A DNA stretch of 37,474 nt from Streptomyces sp. col6. Lineage in GTDB: Bacteria; Actinomycetota; Actinomycetes; Streptomycetales; Streptomycetaceae. Shown here piece by piece: positions 1-10,516 of this stretch. Every line of letters begins with the position of its first letter. Positions within the stretch are counted from its first letter, which is position 1. Both the position numbers and the translations under genes were made by a program. The stretch lies in assembly GCF_008042035.1 (NCBI RefSeq), contig NZ_RDBL01000006.1, forward strand, positions 1,236,991 to 1,274,464, written 5' to 3'. Below the pieces are notes generated by a model. The model did not search any database. It was not told the DNA's origin and saw only the letters and a list, made by a program, of their open reading frames with translations.

Positions 1-573
1 CGCGACCGCGCCCGCGTCGCCCTCACCTTCCACGGCCAGGGCGACCCCGCCGTCGCCAGGACTGTGCTCGGCGAGGCCGAACGCGCCGGGGCCCGGGTCA
101 CCGTCCTCGCCGTCGGCAGCTGGCTCGACGAACACCCCGAGATGGCCCGCCGCATCCTCGACGGCGGGCACGACCTCGGCAACCACACCCAGCACCACAT
201 CGACATCTCCGCGCTCGACGAGACCCGGGCGTACGCGGAGATCACCGGCTGCGCCCAGCGGCTGCGCCGGCTCACCGGCTCCATCGGCACCTGGTTCCGC
301 CCCTCCCGCGCCCAGTCCGCCACCCCGCTCGTCCAGCGGCTCGCCGCACGGGCGGGCTACCCGCACGTCCTCTCGTACGACGTGGACTCCCTCGACTTCA
401 CCTCGCCCGGCGCCGCGGCCGTCACCCGCAAGGTGGCCGGGGAGATCCGCAACGGATCGGTGGTGAGCCTGCACTTCGGCTACGCGGACACGGTCGCCGC
501 GCTGCCCCTCCTCCTCACCGAAATCGACCGCCGCGGACTGCGCGCGGTGACGACCACGGAGCTGCTGACGTGA
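1..573 (+). CDS. Polysaccharide deacetylase (NodB) family protein, 5' end outside window, altered catalytic motif
   Basis: The reading frame is open from base 1, so the N-terminus lies upstream; GTG 64 is internal. The fold follows the NodB family: a beta strand ending TF, then a helix, a G-N-H-T-Q-H-H segment matching the metal-binding H(S/T)xxH motif, an F-R-P-S segment at the RxP arginine motif, S-Y-D-V-D-S, and S-L-H-F-G near the C-terminus. In active enzymes the first motif is TFDD, where one Asp is the base and the other binds metal. Here it reads T-F-H-G-Q-G, so both Asp are missing while both metal His are kept. NodB enzymes remove N- or O-acetyl groups from peptidoglycan, chitin or xylan; this one may be inactive or use altered chemistry. 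Its stop overlaps the start of the beta-propeller lipoprotein, implying coupled translation and a shared envelope role. The family is clear; activity is uncertain. Confidence 0.85.
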   Translation, partial: RDRARVALTFHGQGDPAVARTVLGEAERAGARVTVLAVGSWLDEHPEMARRILDGGHDLGNHTQHHIDISALDETRAYAEITGCAQRLRRLTGSIGTWFRPSRAQSATPLVQRLAARAGYPHVLSYDVDSLDFTSPGAAAVTRKVAGEIRNGSVVSLHFGYADTVAALPLLLTEIDRRGLRAVTTTELLT

Positions 574-1769
574 TGCCTCCCACCCTGCGCACGACCACCT
601 CGTGCACCGCCGCCCTCCTCGGCGGCGTCCTGCTCGCCGCGCTCTCCGGCTGCGGCACCCCCGCGGAGAAGACGGCGGACGCCCCCGCCTCCGCGACCCC
701 GAGCGTCCGGGCCCGGCAGGTCACCCCGCCCGAGCCCCCGGGCCTGGCCGGGATGCCGCCGGTGCTCGACCCGCGGAACGTGTACGCGGCCGACGCGCCC
801 GGCAGGCTCTCCCCGGTCGTCAAGGACTTCCCGTCCCGCGTCTACGTGCCCAACACCAACTCCGACACCGTCTCGGTGATCGACCCCGCCACGTACAAGG
901 TCATCGAGACCATCCCGGTCGGCCGGCAGCCGCAGCACGTCGTGCCGTCCTGGGACCTGAAGACGCTCTGGGTCAACAACGACCTCGGCGACAGCCTCAC
1001 CCCGATCGACCCGGCGACGGGGAAGCCGGGGAAGACGGTCGCGGTCTCCGACCCGTACAACCTGTACTTCACGCCCAACGGGAAGTACGCCATCGTGATG
1101 GCCTCCATGGACCGCGAACTGGTCTTCCGGGACGCGCACACCATGAAGACCGCCAAGGCGGTGCCGGTCAGCTGCGCGGGCGTCAACCACGCGGACTTCT
1201 CCGCCGACGGCCGGTACTTCATCGTCTCCTGCGAGTTCTCCGGCGAACTCCTCAAGGTCGACACCGAGAAGATGAAGGTCGTCGCCCAGCAGAAGCTGCC
1301 CTTCGACGGCGCCATGCCGCAGGACGTGAAGCTCTCCCCGGACGGCGGCACGTTCTACATCGCGGACATGAAGGCCGACGGGATGTGGGTGCTGGACGGC
1401 AAGAAGTTCACCACCCCGAAGCTGCTGCCGACCGGCAAGGGCTGCCACGGCCTCTACGTCAGCCGCGACGCCAAGGAGATGTACATCTCCAACCGGGGCG
1501 AGGGCTCGGTCTCCGTCTTCGACTTCGCGCACAAGAAACTGGCGAAGAAGTGGCACCTGCCGGGCGGCGGCAGCCCGGACATGGGCGGGGTCTCCGCCGA
1601 CGGCAAGGTCCTCTGGCTGGCAGGGCGTTACGACGCCGAGGTGTACGCCATCGACACCACCACCGGCAAGCAGCTCGCCCGTATCCCCGTGGGCAGCGGA
1701 CCGCACGGTCTCGCCGTCTACCCCCAGCCCGGCCGCTACTCGCTCGGTCACACCGGCGTCTTCCGCTGA
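573..1769 (+). CDS. YVTN/YncE-type beta-propeller lipoprotein
   Basis: This 398-residue protein has a type II signal peptide: Arg at residue 6, a hydrophobic stretch, then the lipobox L-S-G-C with the lipidated Cys at 27, so it should be anchored on the outer face of the membrane. A short Thr/Ala/Pro-rich linker follows. The rest is repeated blades of the YVTN type (for example V-Y-V-P-N-T-N-S-D-T-V-S-V-I-D followed by I-P-V-G at about 90-120, and recurring S-P/A-D-G-K turns), as in YncE-like seven-bladed propellers. The ligand is unknown; such propellers usually bind partners or small ligands rather than catalyse. I chose ATG 573, which overlaps the TGA of the deacetylase; GTG 570 in the same frame is an alternative. 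The coupling suggests the two proteins act together at the cell wall, which is inference. Confidence 0.88.
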   Translation: MPPTLRTTTSCTAALLGGVLLAALSGCGTPAEKTADAPASATPSVRARQVTPPEPPGLAGMPPVLDPRNVYAADAPGRLSPVVKDFPSRVYVPNTNSDTVSVIDPATYKVIETIPVGRQPQHVVPSWDLKTLWVNNDLGDSLTPIDPATGKPGKTVAVSDPYNLYFTPNGKYAIVMASMDRELVFRDAHTMKTAKAVPVSCAGVNHADFSADGRYFIVSCEFSGELLKVDTEKMKVVAQQKLPFDGAMPQDVKLSPDGGTFYIADMKADGMWVLDGKKFTTPKLLPTGKGCHGLYVSRDAKEMYISNRGEGSVSVFDFAHKKLAKKWHLPGGGSPDMGGVSADGKVLWLAGRYDAEVYAIDTTTGKQLARIPVGSGPHGLAVYPQPGRYSLGHTGVFR

Positions 1770-1821
1770 CCACCGGTCCGCACGCCGACCGGCCGCCTCG
1801 GAGATCATCCGGGGCGCCGGT

Positions 1822-1840
1822 TAATCTGACCCTCGTCAGA
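1822..1840 (+). promoter_or_regulatory. -10 box with overlapping palindrome before the EF-hand gene
   Basis: TAATCT at 1822-1827 fits a -10 box, and the perfect inverted repeat TCTGAC-CCTC-GTCAGA (1825-1840) overlaps it and the expected start of transcription. A repressor bound there would block initiation. No good -35 is visible. Half-site type and spacing resemble TetR-family operators, but the regulator is unknown. Confidence 0.45.
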
Positions 1841-1862
1841 CAGTCATACGAAGGGGCAGACA

Positions 1863-2072
1863 GTGGCGGACATCGAGTCGGCGCGCAAGGCGTTCGAGCG
1901 GTACGACCTGAACGGCGACGGGCTGATCTCGGCCGCCGAGTACAAGAGCGTCATGGCCCAGCTGGGTGACCCCTACGTCACCGAGCCGGTCGCGCAGGCC
2001 GTGATCAACTCCCACGACGCCAACGGCGACGGGCTCCTCACGTTCGACGAGTTCTGGGCCGCGCAGAATTAG
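1863..2072 (+). CDS. Small two-EF-hand calcium-binding protein
   Basis: A 69-residue cytosolic protein made almost entirely of one EF-hand pair. Loop 1 is D-L-N-G-D-G-L-I-S-A-A-E (about residues 16-27) and loop 2 is D-A-N-G-D-G-L-L-T-F-D-E (about 52-63). Both are canonical 12-residue loops with Asp/Asn at positions 1, 3 and 5, Gly at 6 and Glu at 12, so both should bind Ca2+. Small EF-hand proteins of this size are common in Streptomyces and have been linked to calcium buffering and aerial growth; the role of this one is not known. The GTG start is set by AAGGGG at 1851-1856, six bases upstream. The stop codon TAG sits exactly at the left end of the 160-bp inverted repeat, so an insertion there may have set the last codon. 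Confidence 0.9.
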   Translation: MADIESARKAFERYDLNGDGLISAAEYKSVMAQLGDPYVTEPVAQAVINSHDANGDGLLTFDEFWAAQN

Positions 2073-2230
2073 GGCTGTCGTTCGGGTCAGGCCGGATCAG
2101 GGAGCGGGCTCCGGTGCCGTGCATCGCAAGGCGGAGGATTGAGGCAACGCGGAGCGTTGTTGATTGACGACAACGCCGCGAGGTGCGGTGCCGGAGCCCG
2201 CGAGCCCGGCCTGGCCCGAACGACAGCCCT
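2071..2230. repeat. 160-bp imperfect inverted repeat, MITE-like element
   Basis: The outer 25 bases (2071-2095 and 2206-2230) are inverted repeats with one mismatch, beginning AGGGCTGTCG and ending CGACAGCCCT. Inside lie a second pair (2104-2114 with 2191-2201, both perfect) and a central hairpin GCGTTGTTG / CGACAACGC. The whole unit can fold into one long hairpin on either strand. Size, terminal repeats and lack of coding capacity fit a miniature inverted-repeat element. No exact target duplication is seen (TTA on the left, TTG on the right). It lies between convergent genes and could also act as a two-way terminator. Confidence 0.65.
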
Positions 2231-2248
2231 TGAGCCTGATCCCGGACG

Positions 2249-2273
2249 GGCGCCGGGCGCAGGCCCCGGCGCC
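2249..2273 (-). terminator. Stem-loop after the carboxylesterase gene
   Basis: A perfect 9-bp stem GGCGCCGGG / CCCGGCGCC with a 7-base loop lies four bases past the esterase stop codon. There is no U-run, as is usual in Streptomyces. Because this gene has its own terminator, the adjacent 160-bp repeat looks like an extra insertion. Confidence 0.55.
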
Positions 2274-2277
2274 TCTC

Positions 2278-3738
2278 CTACCGGTACGGGGGCCAGCCGC
2301 GCAGTTCGTCGTCGCGCGGGCCCCGTACCACCCCGGGTGCGCCCGGCCCGAAGCGCATCACCGGGCGCGAGGCGTCCCAGCCCGGCCAGCCCGGGTCGCC
2401 GAACGTGGCGAACCGCACCCAGGCGGCGTGCATCGAGTCGGCCAGCCCCTGCGGGGCGTCGTACCCGGCGAGCGCGACCGCGTCCGGGCCGCGCAGGGTG
2501 TCGAAGACGAAGCCGATCTCCAGCCCGTGGCAGGCGCCGAGCCCCTCGACGGGGGACGGCCAGCCGAACTCGTACAGATGCGTCGTCCCCGGGGCGCGGG
2601 CGTCGGCCAGCCGGTTCAGCGGCACCCGCAGCAGCACATCGGTGGCGAGCGCGCCCAGCAGTTCGCCGGGCGTGGCCCCGGGCCGGTTGGCGCGGTACGT
2701 ACGGGCGGTGGCGCGCGGGACCCGGAACTTCAGGAGCGCGAGGCGCAACTTCGCCCGGGAGAGCCGTTCGGTCAGGCCGCTCGGTACGAACCACAGCCGG
2801 TACTCCTCGGTGTTGGAGCCCATCAGCAGCCCGACCCCGGACGCGGCCCCGTCGAGCAGGGCCTCCAGGGGATCGCGGGGCAGCAGGTCCCCGTCCACCA
2901 CGAGCTGGAAGGAATGGCCGCCGGTCAGCGGGGAGCCGCCGGCCGTCACCTCGCTCTGCGCGGCCAGCAGCGCGGCCGGGTCCACCCCGGCCAGCTCCCT
3001 GGCCGTCGCCGTGACCCCGAGCCGCTTGGCGACGAGTGCGGTGGTCCGCCGGCCCTCGGCCACGGGCAGCGCGGCCGGCACCCCGCTCTGCAGCACCGCC
3101 CGCCGGAACAGCCCCCGGGCCCGGGGCGCGGCCAGCAGCGCCCCGACACCGATGGCGCCCGCCGACTCCCCGCACACGGTGACCCGGTCCGGGTCGCCGC
3201 CGAACGCCGCGATGTTGTCCCGCACCCAGGTCAGGGCGGCCAGCTGGTCGAGCAGGCCCCGGTTGGCCGGTGCGTCGGGCAGGACGCCGAACCCCTCCAT
3301 GCCCAGCCGGTAGTTGAGCGACACGAGTACCACTCCGTCGCGAGCGAACGCCGTCCCGTCGTACAGCGGCAGGGCGGACGAGCCGTGCAGCAGGGAGCCG
3401 CCGTGGATCCAGACCAGGACGGGCAGGCCGGTTCCTGCGGGCGCCGGTGTCCACACGTTCAGGTTGAGACAGTCCTCGCCCGGCACCGAGGGGTCGGCCA
3501 GCAGCCGGTCGAGCGGCGGGGCGTAGGGCCGCTTGGGCGCGGTGGGCCCGAACGCGGTCGCCGCCCGCACCCCCGTCCAGGGCTCCGGCGGCGCGGGCGG
3601 GCCGAAGCGCCGGTCACCCACCGGGGCGGCCGCGTACGGGATGCCCCGGAACACGGTCACCCCGCCCTCGTGCGTGCCGCGGACGGTGCCGTGGACCGTC
3701 TCGGCGCGCGGGGCGGGCGGCGGGGGTGGCGCTGTCAT
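2278..3738 (-). CDS. Type-B carboxylesterase/lipase family protein
   Basis: A 486-residue alpha/beta-hydrolase of the carboxylesterase type-B family, which hydrolyses carboxylic esters. Visible landmarks are the N-terminal G-I-P-Y-A (about 32-36), E-D-C-L-x-L-N-V (about 88-95), the oxyanion-hole H-G-G (112-114), the nucleophile elbow G-E-S-A-G with Ser192, the acid region G-S-N-T-E-E, and the catalytic His in C-H-G-L-E-I. All three triad positions look intact. Length is normal for the family (about 480-550). There is no signal peptide; the N-terminus is a short proline run, so the protein is probably cytosolic. GGAAGGG lies about ten bases before the ATG. The next gene upstream on the same strand is the terpene synthase, separated by strong tandem hairpins, so this gene is probably transcribed separately. 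The substrate cannot be told from sequence. Confidence 0.92.
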   Translation of the reverse strand: MTAPPPPPAPRAETVHGTVRGTHEGGVTVFRGIPYAAAPVGDRRFGPPAPPEPWTGVRAATAFGPTAPKRPYAPPLDRLLADPSVPGEDCLNLNVWTPAPAGTGLPVLVWIHGGSLLHGSSALPLYDGTAFARDGVVLVSLNYRLGMEGFGVLPDAPANRGLLDQLAALTWVRDNIAAFGGDPDRVTVCGESAGAIGVGALLAAPRARGLFRRAVLQSGVPAALPVAEGRRTTALVAKRLGVTATARELAGVDPAALLAAQSEVTAGGSPLTGGHSFQLVVDGDLLPRDPLEALLDGAASGVGLLMGSNTEEYRLWFVPSGLTERLSRAKLRLALLKFRVPRATARTYRANRPGATPGELLGALATDVLLRVPLNRLADARAPGTTHLYEFGWPSPVEGLGACHGLEIGFVFDTLRGPDAVALAGYDAPQGLADSMHAAWVRFATFGDPGWPGWDASRPVMRFGPGAPGVVRGPRDDELRGWPPYR

Positions 3739-3856
3739 GGCATTCCGGCCCTTCCGCGTGCGTCGGGCGTGTGCTCCAGCAGATCACGGACCCGGACGGG
3801 CGGCCAGGCGGGGGACGCGGGCGTGGGCGGCTTCCGGCACCCACGTGTTCCGGCCG

Positions 3857-3916
3857 CCGACGGGCCTCGGGGGCCCGTCGGGGCGCCCCGACGGGCCTCG
3901 GGGGCCCGTCGGGGCG
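3857..3916 (-). terminator. Tandem duplicated stem-loops after the terpene synthase gene
   Basis: A 29-base unit occurs twice with no mismatch (3857-3885 and 3888-3916, period 31). Each copy folds into GACGGGCC-TCGGG-GGCCCGTC. In the second copy the stem reaches 14 bp (3884-3897 with 3903-3916). The pair lies downstream of the terpene synthase stop and before the esterase start, so a terminator for the terpene synthase transcript is the simplest reading. Confidence 0.55.
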
Positions 3917-4001
3917 GGCGGGGCGAGAAATGTCCGGAAATCGCTGACGTGGGCCCGCGCCCCTGTCCGGCCGCCGCCCCGCCTTCCCCGCCGGCGCCCG
4001 G

Positions 4002-5583
<1,582 letters not shown>

Positions 5584-5622
5584 GGCGGGTCCGCGCACCC
5601 GGAACCGGTGCGCGGACCCGCC
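5584..5622 (-). terminator. Terminator of the SGNH hydrolase gene
   Basis: A perfect 16-bp stem (5584-5599 with 5607-5622) and a 7-base loop lie about 11 bases past the stop codon. It reads GGCGGGTCCGCGCACC on the plus strand. No U-run follows, as is common in high-GC actinobacteria. Confidence 0.8.
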
Positions 5623-5633
5623 CGCCGTGCCCG

Positions 5634-6962
5634 TCAGTTGTAGCCGAAGCCCGCGGGGAGCGGGGACGGCTCGAACAGCCGGGCCGGGACGGCACCGGCG
5701 AGGGCCCGGTAGCCCGCCGGGTTCAGATGGAGGTGGTCGCCGACGTCCAGCGAGGGGCGCAGCGCGGCGGGGTGGAGCGGGTCGCGCACCGCCCGGTCGA
5801 AGTCGAGCACCGCGTCGAAACGGCCGCTGTCGCGTATCCAGGCGTTGACCGTCCGCCGGGCCGCCTCGTGGTGGCCGTCCGGATCGTCGTACCCGGTGTT
5901 GCCGCCGAAGGGCGTCAGGGTCGCCCCGTACACCCGGATGCCGAGGGCGTGGGCCCGGGTGATGATCTGGTCGTACGCGGTGATGACGGCCTCGGCCGTG
6001 CGCTTCCTGGCCGTCTCGGTGGCGTCCGCCGTGCCGATGTCGTTGACGCCCTCGAAGACGATCAGCCGGTCGGTCCCGCTCTGGGCCAGGACGTCGCGGT
6101 CGAGCCGGGCCAGCCCGTTGGGGCCCAGGCCGTCTTCGAGGAGCCGGTTGCCGCCGGCCGCCTGGTTGATGACCGAGGTCCGGGCCGTCAGCCGCTGCTG
6201 GAGCACGTCCGGCCAGCGGTCGTTGCCGTTGGTCGTCGAGCCCCGGCCGTCGGTCAGCGAGTCCCCGAGGACGGCCGTCGCCGATCTGGTGCCCCGGGAC
6301 CAGACCTCGACCCCGCTGAGGAAGTACCAGTGGTCGGTGGTCGTTGCGGCGGGCAGGTCGCGGTCCCGCACGTGCTCGCCGCGCAGCAGGTACGAGGTGG
6401 TCCGGGAGCCGGGGTGCGAGGTGATGGCGGTGGACGCCTGGCCGGTCGCCAGATAGACGGTCGCCGTGAGATTGGAGCCGGGGGTGACCCGGAAGTCCAG
6501 CGGATCGGAGACGGCCTGCGCCCCGGCCGGCACGTCGATGGAGGAGGCGCCCCGGAAGGTCACCCGGTGCGAGGTCCCCGGCCGGATCGCCCCGGTCCCC
6601 GCCCTGCCGTCCAGCGGGAGTGCCACGGAGACCTCGGTGATCGGCAGCACCGCGCCGCCGAACGCGTTGGAGAACCGCAGCCGGATGTGGTCGCCGCCCG
6701 CCGAGACGTGGACGGTCTGCCGCAGGGTCGTGTCCGTGAGCACCGAGTCGTCGCCGGTGAAGGGGGCCGGGGGCATGTTGGACGGCTCCGTCAGCTGGGG
6801 CATCGACGTCCAGGTGCTGACCCAGTGCGCGCCCCTCTCCCGGGGGCCGGGGGCGCCGCCGGAGTGCGCGTCGCCGGCGCCGAGGGCCGGGGAGACGGCG
6901 GTGAGAGTCGCGCAGAGCGCCCCCGCGGTGATCAGGCTGAGGAGCGGCGTTCTTCGGTTCAT
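5634..6962 (-). CDS. Secreted SGNH/GDSL-family hydrolase
   Basis: A 442-residue exported esterase-type enzyme. Residues 1-29 form a Sec signal peptide: N-R-R, a hydrophobic core, and the cleavage site A-L-G-A. The first half (about 45-225) is a beta-rich domain often seen before the catalytic domain in actinobacterial family members. The SGNH domain follows, with block I V-L-G-D-S-L-T-D-G (nucleophile Ser235), block II with A-A-G-G-N near 268-272, block III G-V-N-D (Asn308), and block V D-H-L-H (Asp409, His412). All four catalytic residues are present. Substrates of relatives include acetylated or acylated polysaccharides; this one cannot be assigned. I start at ATG 6962, giving a normal signal peptide, with AGAGGG upstream; 14 further codons are open upstream to 7004. 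A good promoter and two palindromes precede it, suggesting substrate-dependent repression. Confidence 0.92.
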   Translation of the reverse strand: MNRRTPLLSLITAGALCATLTAVSPALGAGDAHSGGAPGPRERGAHWVSTWTSMPQLTEPSNMPPAPFTGDDSVLTDTTLRQTVHVSAGGDHIRLRFSNAFGGAVLPITEVSVALPLDGRAGTGAIRPGTSHRVTFRGASSIDVPAGAQAVSDPLDFRVTPGSNLTATVYLATGQASTAITSHPGSRTTSYLLRGEHVRDRDLPAATTTDHWYFLSGVEVWSRGTRSATAVLGDSLTDGRGSTTNGNDRWPDVLQQRLTARTSVINQAAGGNRLLEDGLGPNGLARLDRDVLAQSGTDRLIVFEGVNDIGTADATETARKRTAEAVITAYDQIITRAHALGIRVYGATLTPFGGNTGYDDPDGHHEAARRTVNAWIRDSGRFDAVLDFDRAVRDPLHPAALRPSLDVGDHLHLNPAGYRALAGAVPARLFEPSPLPAGFGYN

Positions 6963-7028
6963 GGCGGTGTTCCCTCTGCGTGGTGGGGTTCTCCATGCAC
7001 ACATGCGTGCCCCGGCCGGGCACGCGGC

Positions 7029-7057
7029 AGATTAGCGCCGCCGGAAGTTTCGGTCAA
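7029..7057 (-). promoter_or_regulatory. Sigma-70-type promoter of the SGNH hydrolase gene
   Basis: On the minus strand TTGACC (7057-7052) and TAATCT (7034-7029) are separated by exactly 17 bases, close to the principal sigma consensus. Transcription should start near 7022, leaving a leader of about 60 bases before ATG 6962. Confidence 0.7.
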
Positions 7058-7075
7058 CGGTTCGAAATGTTTCGA
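7041..7075. promoter_or_regulatory. Paired operator-like palindromes at the SGNH hydrolase promoter
   Basis: Palindrome A, TCGAAATGTTTCGA, is at 7062-7075 just upstream of the -35. Palindrome B, CCGGAAGTTTCGG (one mismatched pair), is at 7041-7053 in the spacer and -35. Their centres are about 21.5 bases apart, two helix turns. CGAAA(N)TTTCG-type sites are known, from memory, in front of actinomycete xylanase genes and suit LacI-type sugar repressors. Confidence 0.55.
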
Positions 7076-7107
7076 GCATCCGTCGGGTGGGAGTCCCCGA
7101 AACGCGA

Positions 7108-7141
7108 GTCGCCCGGCCGGGAAACCTCCCGGCCGGGCGAC
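7108..7141 (-). terminator. Terminator of metG
   Basis: A perfect 14-bp stem (7108-7121 with 7128-7141, GTCGCCCGGCCGGG) and a 6-base loop AAACCT lie 17 bases past the metG stop. Confidence 0.8.
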
Positions 7142-7158
7142 GACGTACTACGCGGGAC

Positions 7159-8865
7159 CTACTGGGCGCCGAAGCGCGAGCGCCAGGCCTCCAGGTCCTC
7201 GTCCGTGATCTTGGCGAAGAGCACCGGCGGCACCGTGAACGCGGTCCCGGCAGGCACGGAGGCCAGGGCGCGGGCCTCGTCGGCGCTCACCCACGTCGCC
7301 GTGTCGTCCGTCAGGGCGAAGGCCTCGCGCATGGCCCGCGCGGACGACGGGATGAACGGCTCCGAGACGATCGCGTACAGGTGGATCAGGTTCATCGCCG
7401 TGCGCAGGGTGAGCGCGGCGCCCTCCTGGTCGGTCTTGATCTCCAGCCAGGGGGCCTTCTCCTCCAGGTAGGAGTTGCCCGCGCTCCACAGCGCACGCAG
7501 CGCCTGGGCCGCCTTGCGGAACTGGAGCGTCTCCATGTGGCCCTCGTGCTCCGCGAGCAGCCGCGCGATCTCCTCGCCCAGCTTCCGCTCGGCGTCCCCG
7601 GCCTCCTTGCCCGCCGGCACGGTGTCGCCGAACCGCTTGCGCGAGAAGGAGAGCACCCGGTTCACGAAGTTGCCGAGGGTGTCGGCGAGGTCCTTGTTCA
7701 CCGAGGTGGCGAACAGCTCCCAGGTGAAGGACGTGTCGTCGGACTCCGGCGCCTGCGCCATCAGGAAGTAGCGCCAGTAGTCCGCCGGCAGCAGCTCCAG
7801 GGCCGTGTCGGAGAAGATGCCGCGCTGCTGCGACGTCGAGAACTTGCCGCCGTAGTAGTTCAGCCAGTTGAACGCCTTGACGTGGTCGACGCGCTTGACC
7901 GGCTCGCGGGTGCCGATCTGCATGGCCGGGAACATCACCGTGTGGAAAGGGACGTTGTCCTTGGCCATGAACTGCGTGTACCGGACGTCGGACGCCTCGT
8001 ACCACCAGGACTTCCAGTCCCGGGTCTCCGGCTCCTGGTCCGCCCACTCCTTCGTCGCCCCGAGGTACTCGATGGGGGCGTCGAACCAGACGTAGAAGAC
8101 CTTGCCCTCGGCCGCCAGCTCCGGCCAGGTGTCGGCCGGGACCGGCACGCCCCACTCCAGGTCACGGGTGATCGAGCGGTCGTGCAGGCCCTCGGTGAGC
8201 CACTTGCGGGCGATCGAGGAGGCCAGGTGCGGCCACTCGTCGCTGGTCTCGTCGATCCACGCCTCGACCTCGCCGGACAGCTTCGACTGGAGGAGGAACA
8301 GGTGCTTGGTCTCCCGGACCTCCAGCTCGCTGCTGCCGCTGATCGCGGAGCGCGGCTCGATCAGGTCGGTCGGGTCCAGCACCCGGGTGCAGTTCTCGCA
8401 CTGGTCGCCGCGCGCCTTGTCGTACCCGCAGTGCGGGCACGTACCGACGATGTAGCGGTCCGGCAGGAAGCGGTCGTCGGCGATCGAGAAGACCTGGCGG
8501 ATCGCCCGCTCCTCGATGAAGCCGTTCTCGTGGAGCTTGCGGGCGAAGTGCTGCGTGATGTCGCGGTTCTCGGCGGAGGAGCTGCGGCCGAAGTAGTCGA
8601 ACGCGAGCCCGAAGCCGTCGTAGACCGCCTTCTGCGCGTCGTGCTGCTGCGCGCAGAACTCCGCCACCGGCAGGCCGGCCGCCTTCGCGGCCAGCTCCGC
8701 CGGGGTGCCGTGCTCGTCGGTGGCGCAGATGTACAGCGCCTCCTCGCCCCGCTGCCGCAAGTACCGCGTGTACACGTCCGCCGGGAGCATCGACCCGACC
8801 AGGTTCCCCAGGTGCTTGATCCCGTTGATGTAGGGAAGCGCGCTGGTGATCAGGTGTCGAGTCAT
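7159..8865 (-). CDS. metG: Methionyl-tRNA synthetase, long zinc-knuckle type with altered signature motifs
   Basis: A 568-residue class I synthetase that charges tRNA-Met with methionine. The Rossmann fold starts with [12 protein letters not shown]; the HIGH motif reads H-L-G-N (18-21). The connective domain has a four-Cys zinc knuckle (Cys143, 146, 156, 159), as in the E. coli/archaeal long type. The KMSKS loop reads K-F-S-T-S (341-345), lacking the second Lys that helps stabilise the adenylation transition state. The anticodon-binding helical domain follows from about 380, and there is no C-terminal dimerisation domain. These changes are unusual; many actinobacteria use a shorter MetRS with KMSKS, so this could be a second, acquired or inhibitor-tolerant copy. 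That is inference. Start ATG 8865 fits the family N-terminus. It is transcribed alone, with a hairpin after it. Confidence 0.93.
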   Translation of the reverse strand: MTRHLITSALPYINGIKHLGNLVGSMLPADVYTRYLRQRGEEALYICATDEHGTPAELAAKAAGLPVAEFCAQQHDAQKAVYDGFGLAFDYFGRSSSAENRDITQHFARKLHENGFIEERAIRQVFSIADDRFLPDRYIVGTCPHCGYDKARGDQCENCTRVLDPTDLIEPRSAISGSSELEVRETKHLFLLQSKLSGEVEAWIDETSDEWPHLASSIARKWLTEGLHDRSITRDLEWGVPVPADTWPELAAEGKVFYVWFDAPIEYLGATKEWADQEPETRDWKSWWYEASDVRYTQFMAKDNVPFHTVMFPAMQIGTREPVKRVDHVKAFNWLNYYGGKFSTSQQRGIFSDTALELLPADYWRYFLMAQAPESDDTSFTWELFATSVNKDLADTLGNFVNRVLSFSRKRFGDTVPAGKEAGDAERKLGEEIARLLAEHEGHMETLQFRKAAQALRALWSAGNSYLEEKAPWLEIKTDQEGAALTLRTAMNLIHLYAIVSEPFIPSSARAMREAFALTDDTATWVSADEARALASVPAGTAFTVPPVLFAKITDEDLEAWRSRFGAQ

Positions 8866-8966
8866 CGTCGGATGCTCCCAGTTTCTAAGGTGCCGGTGCC
8901 TCTGTCGCAGGCCGTTTGCATCCTATCGAACGGGGGACACCCCCCTTTACCGGATTTCCGGCACCC

Positions 8967-10349
<1,383 letters not shown>

Positions 10350-10450
10350 GGGTGACTCCTAAGGGTTGGTAGACGCCGTTGTCTGCCGGGTGGTGCGGTA
10401 CGGGCGGGGGTGGGCCCGGAGAGCATGAGACAAAGCGGAGGACATGGGAT

Positions 10451-10488
10451 GGGGCACCGCGCTCACTGTCCAGTGTGCGCGGTGCCCC
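10451..10488 (-). terminator. Long stem-loop between glyA and sdaA
   Basis: GGGGCACCGCGC pairs with GCGCGGTGCCCC, and inside it CACTG pairs with CAGTG across one T-T mismatch: 17 base pairs with a 2-base loop. It lies 29 bases past the glyA stop and should end or attenuate the gcvT-gcvH-glyA transcript. Confidence 0.75.
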
Positions 10489-10516
10489 TTCCGGAGACGC
10501 AAATGCGCCGGTCCGG

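Noticed and set aside
480..1808. Long minus-strand frame of 442 codons opposite the lipoprotein gene
   Set aside because: Composition is a typical high-GC antisense shadow (Val/Gly/Arg/Asp-rich, no domain), and the opposite strand has a convincing lipoprotein.
8932..8961. Short G-run/C-run and CCGGA-TT-TCCGG hairpins between sdaA and metG
   Set aside because: Stems are only five base pairs; too weak to call as a terminator with confidence.
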